Shown one piece after another: positions 1 through 6,933 of a stretch of DNA of 10,581 bases. This stretch comes from Pseudomonadales bacterium. GTDB lineage: Bacteria > Pseudomonadota > Gammaproteobacteria > Pseudomonadales > DT-91. The translations under genes were made by a program, and so were the position numbers. Location of the stretch: NCBI GenBank assembly GCA_013215025.1, contig JABSRR010000042.1, positions 2,051 through 12,631 on the forward strand, read 5' to 3'. The notes beneath the pieces are model-generated. The model ran no database searches and had not been told where the DNA came from. It worked only from the letters and a program-made list of their open reading frames with translations. Numbering within the stretch: position 1 is the first letter of the stretch; the number at the start of each line of letters is the position of its first letter.

Positions 1-1080
1 CCTCACGTTGAGCATGCATTTTTCACTGAATGGCTGTCTGATCTTAATCAACAAAGCGACATCTTATTAGCATTAAGCGTTAGTAAACAATTAATTGAAT
101 TAATGAATGGTGAACTAACGATAGAGCAATGTGAAATTGCTAATCCAGAAGTCGTCGATAGTGAAGATAAAGATCAAGACACTCATTTTACGCGCATTAT
201 GTTCACCACTCGTTTACTGCTACCGCACAGTAATGAGGGCTTACAAACCATCGACCGTAAGGCCCTGCTAAAAGACAGAAAGCTCTTAATCTGTCATAGC
301 GATAAAATGCTTAGCGACACGCTGCTGCAATTAAGTAATGCCTGGGGTATGCGCTCAATTAGCACAAACGACCCAGCAACCTTGTCTGAGATATTAAGCG
401 CCGAAGCAAAACCCTTTCACTTAGCCTTTATTGAGCACGGCCTGTATTCTAAGGAGTTACAAGCTGTCTTTAGACAGGCGGACAAGCAACATGATCACAA
501 CACCGCCATTACCTTAGTCGCGAGCAAAAATTTCTCAATGGCGAAGCAAGAGATGGCTGATCAAGGCATTCGTAATATTTTCAACCTGCCCTTTACCACT
601 GGCCTTTTCTATCAAAGCATTTTAACTAATCTAGGCATAGAGTCTCAGCAAACCATTATCCAAACTGAACAATTACGCGTTTTAATCGCTGAAGATAATG
701 CCGTAAATTTAATGGTGCTCGAAGGCATATTAAAAAAACAGGGCGTCAGTGCTGTTAGCTGTGTGAATGGCCAACAGGCTATCGATGCCTATAAACACAC
801 TACGCCCTATATCGACTTAATTTTTATGGATTGTGAAATGCCAGAACTTGATGGCTTTCAGGCCTGCATGGCGATTCGACAGTTCGAATCACAATTTGAA
901 GATCGGCTTCCATGCACCGTGATAGGTTTATCGGCACACACCTCTGCCGATGCCAAGATGAAGGCAAAGTCATCGGGCATGGACGACTTTTTGAGCAAGC
1001 CCATCAAGCCTGAGGACATTGAGCAGATTATATTTCAACAGCTGCAACAACAGCCACCGGCGCAAGACGAGATCGCATAA
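1..1080 (+). CDS. Hybrid sensor histidine kinase, C-terminal part (degenerate ATPase end, pseudo-receiver, receiver)
   Basis: The frame is open from base 1, so the gene is cut at its 5' end; the first internal ATG at 103 is not its start. Seen: the translation begins in the tail of a HATPase domain (ALSVSKQLIELMNGELTIE, about 70-126). The preceding glycine box, normally GxGxG, reads D-I-L-L-A (58-72), so all three glycines are lost. A first receiver-like domain (about 277-640) lacks the key residues: the acidic pair is His-Ser (295-300), the phospho-acceptor position is Glu (433-435), and the Lys before Pro is Leu (586-588). A second receiver (about 673-1050) is intact: Glu-Asp (691-696), Asp in FMDCEMP (829-831), Ser (931-933) and Lys in SKPI (997-999). 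There is no Hpt domain after it. Known for the family: phosphorelay signalling at the inner membrane. Inferred: the intact receiver may be phosphorylated by another kinase. The sensed signal lies outside the window. The stop is directly followed by the next gene's ATG, suggesting co-transcription. Confidence 0.88.
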   Translation, partial: PHVEHAFFTEWLSDLNQQSDILLALSVSKQLIELMNGELTIEQCEIANPEVVDSEDKDQDTHFTRIMFTTRLLLPHSNEGLQTIDRKALLKDRKLLICHSDKMLSDTLLQLSNAWGMRSISTNDPATLSEILSAEAKPFHLAFIEHGLYSKELQAVFRQADKQHDHNTAITLVASKNFSMAKQEMADQGIRNIFNLPFTTGLFYQSILTNLGIESQQTIIQTEQLRVLIAEDNAVNLMVLEGILKKQGVSAVSCVNGQQAIDAYKHTTPYIDLIFMDCEMPELDGFQACMAIRQFESQFEDRLPCTVIGLSAHTSADAKMKAKSSGMDDFLSKPIKPEDIEQIIFQQLQQQPPAQDEIA

Positions 1081-2334
1081 ATGACCCATGCTGCGGCTGA
1101 CCTAGTAATCATTGGTGGAGGCATAGCTGGGCTATGGACCCTTGCGCTGGCGCGCGCATCCGGCATCGAGGCGATATTACTTGAAGCTGAGGCACTTGGC
1201 AGCGGGCAAACCATTTGCTCTCAGGGCATTATTCACGGCGGTTCAAAATACGCATTACAGGGCAAAATTACCGGCGCCACCAACGCTATCGCGAATATGC
1301 CTGAGATATGGTCTAAGGCCTTATCAGGCAAAGGGCCAGTAAAGCTATCAAAAACTCAGCAGTTAGCGGATCATCAATATTTGATCCCCAGCAATAGTAT
1401 CGATGGCAAAGTGCTATCGTTCTTTGGCTCAAAGTCGATGGCATCGTTCTCACAGCGGGTAAAAGCCGATAAGTTACCTGCGGCCATGCAGCAGCTGTCG
1501 ATTCGCCAATCATGTTTTAAGCTTTATGAGCCAGTTTTAGCCGTTGATAGCATGCTGAAGGATTTTCAGCAGCAGTTTGCTGACTATATTTATCGCTATC
1601 GTTTAACGGCTGACGCGGTACAAATATCAGATAGCGGCGTGAGGATTCAACTGCAACAGGATCAAACATCCGTCACACTAAACACTAAACTATTGCTTAA
1701 CTGCGCCGGCGAAGGCTTTTCTCAACTGCAGACGTTGATGCCAGACCAGGCGATGCAGTTACGCCCCTTGCATATGCTCAGTGTAAAAAACACCCAGCAG
1801 TCATTGCCGCAACTTTATGGCCACTTTATTGGTCGATCAAGCAAGCCCTTGTTGACGGTCACCTCGCACCCCGGCCCCGATGGCATAAGCTGGTATCTTG
1901 GCGGCAATATTGCTGAGCAAGGGGTTGAATTATCGCACCAGCAACAAGTGACAGCCTGTAAAAGCTTGCTCAGTCAGCTATTACCCGCGCTAGATCAATC
2001 TCATTTAAGTTTTCAAAGTATTAAGATTCAGCGAGCCGAGCCTGCTCAAACTGGTCTCGTTCGACCCGATGATGCTTACTTGAATATTAGCGGGCGCTTA
2101 ATGACAGCTTGGCCTACCAAGCTGGCGCTAGCACCTCGCTTAGCCGAAAAAGTCATGGAGACTATCAGCACATTAGCACCCGCCTTAGACTCAGCTAGTG
2201 CAAAGGATGTAGGCACTGCGGCTGAAGCCAATATAGACCTTGAGCAATTACCGCTGCCACGGCCCGACTGCGCTGACTACCCATGGCTAGATATAGCTGA
2301 CAAACAAGCAGCCTTGCCAAGAGTAAATCCATGA
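1081..2334 (+). CDS. FAD-dependent oxidoreductase (DAO/GlpD-like fold), substrate unknown
   Basis: A 417-residue protein starting with a Rossmann dinucleotide-binding motif: DLVIIGGGIAGLW (GGGIAG at 12-17), with an acidic residue at the end of the second strand (Glu35 in LLEAE) that would bind the FAD ribose. The segment SGQTICSQGIIHGG (about 41-54) resembles the FAD-contacting stretch of D-amino-acid-oxidase-like flavoproteins. Near the C-terminus, ISGRLMTAWPTKLALAPRLAE matches the place where these enzymes close over the flavin. No signal peptide or membrane segment is visible, so it is probably cytoplasmic. The ATG abuts the TAA of the kinase gene (TAAATG) with no clear Shine-Dalgarno, and its TGA overlaps the next ATG, so translational coupling on both sides is likely. 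Known: this superfamily oxidises amines, amino acids or hydroxy acids. The substrate here cannot be told. Proximity to heptose genes hints at cell-envelope sugar metabolism, but that is inference only. Confidence 0.8.
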   Translation: MTHAAADLVIIGGGIAGLWTLALARASGIEAILLEAEALGSGQTICSQGIIHGGSKYALQGKITGATNAIANMPEIWSKALSGKGPVKLSKTQQLADHQYLIPSNSIDGKVLSFFGSKSMASFSQRVKADKLPAAMQQLSIRQSCFKLYEPVLAVDSMLKDFQQQFADYIYRYRLTADAVQISDSGVRIQLQQDQTSVTLNTKLLLNCAGEGFSQLQTLMPDQAMQLRPLHMLSVKNTQQSLPQLYGHFIGRSSKPLLTVTSHPGPDGISWYLGGNIAEQGVELSHQQQVTACKSLLSQLLPALDQSHLSFQSIKIQRAEPAQTGLVRPDDAYLNISGRLMTAWPTKLALAPRLAEKVMETISTLAPALDSASAKDVGTAAEANIDLEQLPLPRPDCADYPWLDIADKQAALPRVNP

Positions 2335-3140
2335 CCAATATACCCAAGCACCGCGTCTCTGCAACCGAATGCACACTCAGTGCCTTAAGCTTAGGCACAG
2401 TAAAATTTGGCCGCAATCAATCGGTAAAATATCCCAGTGGCTTCGATTTACCGAGCGATCAAGCCTTGTCCGACTTACTGAGTCAATGCCGTGATCTCGG
2501 CATCACCAGCTTAGATACTGCACCCGCCTACGGTATTGCCGAGCAGCGCTTGGGCAAATTACTCAAAGGCCAGCGTAAAGACTTCGAAATCATCTCGAAA
2601 GCGGGTGAACACTATCATAGCCAAAGCCAGCAATCCGCTTACGATTTCTCGGCCAAAGCCTTGAATCAACAGCTAGAGCAGAGCTTAAGAACTTTGCAAA
2701 CCGACTATCTCGACTGCTGGCTACTGCATTCAAATGGCGAGGATATGCAAAATCTCAGCGATGAAGTGATACACTGCATGCAACAAGCCAAACAGGCTGG
2801 CAAGGTCTTATCCGTTGGCCTATCGGGTAAAACGGTTGCGGGTGGCAAATATGCCTTAACGCACCTCGACACCATTATGATGACTGCCAGCTTAAACTAT
2901 CACGATGAGGATGAGCTGTTTGAGCAAGCCAGCGCAAACGATAAACAGGTGGTGCTCAAAAAAATATTCGACTCAGGCTGGATGATGCAAACAGAATCAG
3001 ATGCCGAGAAGCAGCGCTTGCTCACAGAAAGCTTTGCCTATTTGTTTGCCAAACCTGCGGTTGCATCGGCCGTGATTGGCACCATTAACCCCCATCATCT
3101 TCAACAAAACGTGCAAGCTTTTAACAATAGCCAAGGCTAA
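2331..3140 (+). CDS. Aldo/keto reductase family protein
   Basis: A 269-residue TIM-barrel AKR, somewhat shorter than the usual 300-330. The catalytic tetrad can be placed: Asp62 and Tyr67 in LDTAPAYG, Lys90 in ISKAG, and His133 in CWLLHSNGED. SVGLSGK (about 161-167) and AVIGTINPHHLQQNV near the C-terminus match the cofactor-side loops of the family. The enzyme would be a cytoplasmic NAD(P)H-dependent carbonyl reductase. The ATG overlaps the upstream TGA (ATGA, 2331-2334) and is preceded by a modest AAGAG about 7 bases upstream, so the two redox genes are translationally coupled. This tight pairing suggests they act on the same or successive metabolites, for instance oxidation by the flavoprotein and reduction by this enzyme, but the substrate is unknown. 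The gap to gmhB is 27 bp and shows no terminator, so the operon appears to continue. Confidence 0.85.
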   Translation: MTNIPKHRVSATECTLSALSLGTVKFGRNQSVKYPSGFDLPSDQALSDLLSQCRDLGITSLDTAPAYGIAEQRLGKLLKGQRKDFEIISKAGEHYHSQSQQSAYDFSAKALNQQLEQSLRTLQTDYLDCWLLHSNGEDMQNLSDEVIHCMQQAKQAGKVLSVGLSGKTVAGGKYALTHLDTIMMTASLNYHDEDELFEQASANDKQVVLKKIFDSGWMMQTESDAEKQRLLTESFAYLFAKPAVASAVIGTINPHHLQQNVQAFNNSQG

Positions 3141-3167
3141 ATTAGCGCATCTACCCACAACCGTTTT

Positions 3168-3704
3168 ATGTATTCAAAACCCTGCTTATTTCTAGACCGC
3201 GACGGCATTATCAATCACGATATTGGCTATGCCAGCAAACCCGAGCAAATCCAGTTTATTCCTGGCATTTTCAGCCTGTGTCGTTTTTTTCAACGCCATG
3301 GGTATGTGATTATTATTGTCACTAACCAGTCTGGGATCGCGCGAGGCTATTACAGTGTTGAACAGTTTCAACAGCTAAGCGCCTGGATGTCGGCTCAGTT
3401 TTTAATTCGCGGCGTGCGCATCAGCGACACATTTTTCTGCCCGCATCACCCCAGCATCACAGGCCCTTGCAGCTGCCGTAAACCAGCACCCGGCATGCTT
3501 TTGCAGGCAATAGAACAGTATCGCATCAACCCTTCGCAAAGTATTATGATTGGCGACAAAGAATCTGATATGCAGGCAGGGCTTAACGCCGGCATTGGCT
3601 GCAATATCCGCATTGACAAAGATCATGTACAATACCGTGATCACAGCGTCGCCGACATCACCCTAAAGCGTGTCGCGCAGATTAGAGCGCTGTTTACTAA
3701 CTGA
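3168..3704 (+). CDS. gmhB: D-glycero-beta-D-manno-heptose 1,7-bisphosphate 7-phosphatase
   Basis: A 178-residue HAD-superfamily phosphatase, the usual length for GmhB. Motif I is LFLDRDGIIN, with nucleophile Asp10 and acid/base Asp12. Motif II is VTNQSG (Thr52-Asn53-Gln54). The zinc site typical of GmhB is complete: Cys91 and His93 in CPHH, then Cys101 and Cys103 in CSCRKP. Lys105 follows, and motif IV is GDKESD (Asp130, Asp134). Known role: cytoplasmic removal of the 7-phosphate from heptose 1,7-bisphosphate, between the kinase and adenylyltransferase steps of HldE, in LPS inner-core heptose synthesis. The adjacent gmhA and hldE support this over the related histidinol-phosphate phosphatase. 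The start MYSKPCLFLDRDG fits the family, but no clear ribosome-binding site precedes it, so translation may depend on coupling from the upstream genes. Confidence 0.93.
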   Translation: MYSKPCLFLDRDGIINHDIGYASKPEQIQFIPGIFSLCRFFQRHGYVIIIVTNQSGIARGYYSVEQFQQLSAWMSAQFLIRGVRISDTFFCPHHPSITGPCSCRKPAPGMLLQAIEQYRINPSQSIMIGDKESDMQAGLNAGIGCNIRIDKDHVQYRDHSVADITLKRVAQIRALFTN

Positions 3705-3783
3705 CGCAGCGCATCCATTCTAGCGCGATGATTAAATGAGGCATCGCAGCAAAATCGCAGCAGATAAGCTTAAGCTAAACTAT

Positions 3784-4353
3784 ATGATGAAACACTATAT
3801 CTCTTCCCATATCGAGCAAAGCATTGCCGCAAAACAGGCGATTCTGGCAGATAGCACCCTAATCGATAATATCGCCGCAGCCGCGTTGCGCTGTAAAGAT
3901 TGTCTAGCGGCTGGCGGTAAGATTTTAATTGCTGGTAACGGCGGCAGCGCTGCAGATGCGCAACATATTGCCGCAGAGCTTGTCGGCCGCTTTGAAAAAG
4001 AACGCCCCTCGATGGCATCTCTGGCCCTTACCACTGACACCTCTGCATTAACCGCCATCGCTAACGATTACGGTTATGACCAGGTATTTTCGCGCCAGCT
4101 TGAAGGCTTGGGCCAAACCGGCGATGTATTTATTGGCATCACCACCTCTGGAAACTCCGCCAATATTCTAAACGCTATTGACGTTTGTAAGACAAAAGGC
4201 ATCACCAGCATCGGCTTAACCGGTAAACAAGGTGGCAAGCTTGCAGCGGCTGCTGACATAAGCCTATGCGTACCAGACCCGCGCACCGCGATTATTCAAG
4301 AAAGCCATATCATGATTGGCCATATGCTATGCGCCTTAATTGAGCTAGATTAA
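3784..4353 (+). CDS. gmhA: Sedoheptulose 7-phosphate isomerase
   Basis: A SIS-domain enzyme that converts sedoheptulose 7-phosphate to D-glycero-D-manno-heptose 7-phosphate, the first committed step of LPS heptose synthesis; it acts in the cytoplasm and is usually a tetramer. I chose ATG 3784 over the in-frame ATG at 3736. It gives 189 residues, places the GNGGS phosphate loop at 51-55, and puts the metal/catalytic residues at His61, Glu65, Gln172 and His180. These are the numbers I recall for the E. coli enzyme, and its N-terminus aligns without a gap. TSGNSAN (121-127) is the second sugar-phosphate loop. The 3736 start would add 16 residues with no family counterpart. ATG 3787 is also possible. 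No strong Shine-Dalgarno is visible at any of them. The gene lies 79 bp after gmhB and 20 bp before hldE, in the same operon. Confidence 0.93.
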   Translation: MMKHYISSHIEQSIAAKQAILADSTLIDNIAAAALRCKDCLAAGGKILIAGNGGSAADAQHIAAELVGRFEKERPSMASLALTTDTSALTAIANDYGYDQVFSRQLEGLGQTGDVFIGITTSGNSANILNAIDVCKTKGITSIGLTGKQGGKLAAAADISLCVPDPRTAIIQESHIMIGHMLCALIELD

Positions 4354-4373
4354 CATAGAGCAAAATCAACGCT

Positions 4374-5816
4374 ATGTCTGAACCCACCTCAAACCAAGAG
4401 CCAACGCCACTGGATTTTCGCGGCGCTAAAGTTTTAGTCGCTGGCGACATTATGATCGACCAATACTGGATCGGCGACACCTCACGTATTTCTCCCGAGG
4501 CACCGGTGCCGGTATTAAAAGTTGAGTCGCAAGAGCACCGCCTTGGCGGCGCTGCCAATGCCGCAGTTAACTGCGTCAGCCTTGGCGCCACGGCAACGCT
4601 AGCAGGCATTCACGCCGACGACGCAGCAGGCAAGATATACCAAGATTTATGTCAACAACACCGCATTTCCATGCTCAGCACTTGCTGCCAGAGCGGCCAA
4701 ACCATCACTAAGCTGCGCATGATCAGTAATGGTCAACAGCTGATGCGCACAGACTTCGAGCAAGATTTCTCGACTGCCGCACAACAGTCTGCGTGTGACA
4801 ATATTATTGCCGCTATTGCACAACATGATGTAGTTGTTATTTCTGACTATAACAAAGGCACGCTGACAGATTGCCAGCGCATCATAGAAGCAGCTAACGC
4901 ACAAAATAAGCCGGTCATTGTCGACCCCAAAGGACAGAGTTTTCATCAATACTCAGGCGCATTTTTATTAACCCCAAACATGCTTGAATTTGAAACGGTG
5001 ATGGGGCCCTGCAGCAGCGAGCAAGACTTATTTACCAAAGCCGCGCAGATGATACAGCAGTTATCGCTGCAGGCACTGCTGATTACGCGCTCAGAAAAAG
5101 GCATGACATTGTTTTTAGCCGACGGTAGCCACCAACATTTTAACGCCGAGGCGAGAGAAGTATTTGATGTTACCGGCGCCGGCGACACGGTGATTGCCAC
5201 ACTGGCAACCGCTATGGCGGCTGGCATGCCGTTATCCGACAGCGTAGCCCTAGCGAATACCGCGGCCAGTCTGGTTGTGGGTAAAATGGGCACCAGCAGC
5301 ATCACGCCATTAGAGCTCAATCATGCACTTTCTAAACCTCAACTAAAGCCAGGCATTATCAATCTGGCAACCTTAGCTGAGGCGGTGAAATTTGAGCAAG
5401 GCTTAGGCAAAACAATAACCTTTACCAATGGCTGCTTTGATATTTTACACGCCGGTCATGTGCAATATTTGCAAGAAGCCAAGCAGCTCGGTGATCGGCT
5501 AATTGTAGCACTGAACAGTGATGCATCGGTAAAACGCCTGAAAGGCCAAGAGCGCCCCATTAACACATTGGAAGACCGCATGGCCGTATTAAGCAGTCTT
5601 GAAGCCGTAGACTGGGTGATCAGCTTCGATGAGGATACGCCAGAATCTTTGCTGCATGCATTACAGCCGGATATTCTAGTCAAAGGCGGTGACTACGATA
5701 TTGAAGGCGTTGTTGGTGCCGATATCGTGATCGGCAACGGTGGCCGCGTCGCCGTACTCTCGCTGCAAGAAGGCATTTCTACCACGCGCATTATTGACAG
5801 CATCAAATCGCAGTAA
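4374..5816 (+). CDS. hldE: Bifunctional heptose 7-phosphate kinase / heptose 1-phosphate adenylyltransferase
   Basis: A 480-residue two-domain enzyme, matching the roughly 477 residues of E. coli HldE. Residues about 15-320 form a ribokinase-type kinase: AGDIMIDQYW near the start, the GGAANAA sugar-binding turn (58-64), the DPKG segment around 184-187, and the anion-hole signature DVTGAGDT with catalytic base Asp271. Residues about 346-480 form a nucleotidyltransferase: FTNGCFDILHAGH with the HxGH motif (His359-His362), NSDASVKRLKG (381-391), and the ISTTRII signature (469-475). The kinase phosphorylates position 1 of heptose 7-phosphate. After GmhB removes the 7-phosphate, the second domain adds AMP from ATP to give ADP-D-glycero-beta-D-manno-heptose. 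Both catalytic centres look intact. The gene lies 20 bp after gmhA and seems to end the operon. ADP-heptose also feeds innate-immune signalling in hosts, but nothing here speaks to that. Confidence 0.96.
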   Translation: MSEPTSNQEPTPLDFRGAKVLVAGDIMIDQYWIGDTSRISPEAPVPVLKVESQEHRLGGAANAAVNCVSLGATATLAGIHADDAAGKIYQDLCQQHRISMLSTCCQSGQTITKLRMISNGQQLMRTDFEQDFSTAAQQSACDNIIAAIAQHDVVVISDYNKGTLTDCQRIIEAANAQNKPVIVDPKGQSFHQYSGAFLLTPNMLEFETVMGPCSSEQDLFTKAAQMIQQLSLQALLITRSEKGMTLFLADGSHQHFNAEAREVFDVTGAGDTVIATLATAMAAGMPLSDSVALANTAASLVVGKMGTSSITPLELNHALSKPQLKPGIINLATLAEAVKFEQGLGKTITFTNGCFDILHAGHVQYLQEAKQLGDRLIVALNSDASVKRLKGQERPINTLEDRMAVLSSLEAVDWVISFDEDTPESLLHALQPDILVKGGDYDIEGVVGADIVIGNGGRVAVLSLQEGISTTRIIDSIKSQ

Positions 5817-5836
5817 TTGAACCAATGTTTGTTGCG

Positions 5837-5859
5837 ATACTCTAATAAGTACTTTTTTT
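5837..5859 (+). terminator. Possible weak terminator after hldE
   Basis: A short stem (TACT/AGTA around a CTAATA loop) is followed closely by a run of seven T. The stem has only four or five AT-rich pairs, so termination would be weak. It is the only candidate for ending the heptose operon before the esterase gene. Its T run also starts the 15-bp repeat block. Confidence 0.25.
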
Positions 5860-5913
5860 GACAGAGTCATTATTCACAAAGACTTTATTCACATAGTGTT
5901 TATTAACAGAGTG
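5854..5913 (+). repeat. Four tandem imperfect 15-bp direct repeats upstream of the esterase start
   Basis: Read directly: TTTTTTGACAGAGTC (5854-5868), ATTATTCACAAAGAC (5869-5883), TTTATTCACATAGTG (5884-5898) and TTTATTAACAGAGTG (5899-5913), with no spacer. The consensus is about TTTATTCACAGAGTG. Copies 3 and 4 differ at two of 15 positions, and copy 1 is the most diverged. The array ends six bases before the ATG at 5920, and the AGAG of copy 4 is the best Shine-Dalgarno candidate for that start. Each AGAG-like element could act as a ribosome standby or binding site, or the repeats could be regulator sites; neither is shown. Confidence 0.8.
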
Positions 5914-5919
5914 TTTCGC

Positions 5920-6882
5920 ATGTCTATCAGTTTTCGAGCACAGGCTTATTTAGCTTTCAGCGCGGGTCTTAAGCGCTTGTTTAGCACTGACGACCCGCAC
6001 ACATTAGTGGCCCGTTTACGCAAGGCAACCTCTATTAAAGCCTTTGCAGCGGTGCCCAAGGGCACGCAAGTAAAGCGCTGCAAAATCAACGGGGTAAACT
6101 GTGAATGGATTATTCCGGCCAAGTGCATTCAGAGCAAGCGGGTATTGCTGTATTTTCATGGCGGCGGCTATATTGCCGGCTCGCTAGACTCTCACCGCGA
6201 CCTGGTTTATCGCTTAGCAGCAAACCTTGAAGCAAAAGCCGTCAGCGTCGATTATCGCTTAGCACCAGAGTATGCATTCCCCGCGCCCTATGATGATGCG
6301 TTTAATGTCTATACCGGCTTGCTTAGCCAGGGGGTTCGAGGCGACGAGATTATCATAGCCGGTGATTCAGCGGGGGCTCATCTCAGCATGATGCTAACGC
6401 GCAAAGTGCTCGACAGCAAGCTGCCAAAACCCGCTGCTATGATGCTATTCTCGCCATTTGGCGACTGCTCTAACAGTTTACCCAGCCGAGAAAAGCATGC
6501 AGATTTAGAAGGCGTAATGCCGTTATCAGCGCTAAAACTCTGCGTAGAGATGATATTGCCGGCCGCCGTTGACCCGCTCGACCCGATGTTTTCACCGATC
6601 CGACTGTCGTTTAATGGCTTTCCACCCTGCTTTATTAACGCCGGTCAGCAGGAAATTCTTAGCGACGATGCGATCGAGATTTATCGCGCCATGCAGCGAG
6701 ACGGCGTTGAGGCTGAGCTGAAACTGTATCCGATGATGCCGCATGCCTTTATTGTTAGCGGCAAGCTCTTTCCCGAGGGCAAACAGGCGCAGACTGAGGC
6801 ATGCAGCTGGATTAGGTCGAAACTCGACACACTGATAAATAAGGTAAAAGCGGAAGAAACGCGCACAAAAAAGGCAGCATAA
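5920..6882 (+). CDS. Alpha/beta hydrolase, hormone-sensitive-lipase (family IV) esterase
   Basis: A 320-residue HSL-family esterase. The oxyanion-hole motif is FHGGGY (HGGGY at 80-84), followed by DYRLAPE (111-117). The nucleophile elbow is GDSAG (148-152) with Ser150. The acid is probably Glu245 in QQEILSDD, the position of Asp in DPLRD-type relatives, and the base is His275 in MPHAF. No signal peptide is evident, so it is probably cytoplasmic. Known: this family hydrolyses short- to medium-chain acyl esters and some aromatic or steroid esters. I prefer the ATG at 5920, which has AGAG eight bases upstream, over a GTG at 5896 that would translate part of the repeat array as an 8-residue extension. 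The last codons form the left arm of the downstream terminator. It converges on an extradiol dioxygenase. The shared interest in aromatic or steroid compounds is inference. Confidence 0.88.
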   Translation: MSISFRAQAYLAFSAGLKRLFSTDDPHTLVARLRKATSIKAFAAVPKGTQVKRCKINGVNCEWIIPAKCIQSKRVLLYFHGGGYIAGSLDSHRDLVYRLAANLEAKAVSVDYRLAPEYAFPAPYDDAFNVYTGLLSQGVRGDEIIIAGDSAGAHLSMMLTRKVLDSKLPKPAAMMLFSPFGDCSNSLPSREKHADLEGVMPLSALKLCVEMILPAAVDPLDPMFSPIRLSFNGFPPCFINAGQQEILSDDAIEIYRAMQRDGVEAELKLYPMMPHAFIVSGKLFPEGKQAQTEACSWIRSKLDTLINKVKAEETRTKKAA

Positions 6883-6895
6883 TCGCTGCCTTTTT
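6868..6895. terminator. Bidirectional rho-independent terminator between esterase and dioxygenase genes
   Basis: A perfect 11-bp stem (AAAAAGGCAGC and GCTGCCTTTTT) encloses a 6-nt loop, ATAATC. The arms give a T run after the GC core on either strand, so it can stop transcription from both convergent genes. It is embedded in the esterase gene: the left arm encodes the final Lys-Lys-Ala-Ala and the TAA stop (6880-6882) lies mostly in the loop. Confidence 0.88.
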
Positions 6896-6933
6896 AATGC
6901 CCAGCTTATTAAAAGCTGAATGTGCCGGCTAAA

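Noticed and set aside
3766..3775. AGCTTAAGCT 10-bp palindrome before gmhA
   Set aside because: Too short to separate from chance and with no associated regulatory element.
3736..3783. Upstream ATG extending gmhA by 16 residues
   Set aside because: The extension has no family counterpart; starting at 3784 puts the catalytic residues at the same numbers as I recall for the E. coli enzyme (61, 65, 172, 180).
4946..5320. Long minus-strand open frame inside hldE (124 codons)
   Set aside because: It is the antisense shadow of a confidently identified gene, with no family motif.
5858..5863. TTGACA as a -35 box for the esterase promoter
   Set aside because: The hexamer is part of the first 15-bp repeat and no acceptable -10 lies 16-18 bp downstream.
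5896..5919. GTG start extending the esterase by eight residues
   Set aside because: It lies inside the tandem repeats, lacks its own ribosome-binding site, and ATG 5920 has AGAG at a good distance. Kept only as an alternative.
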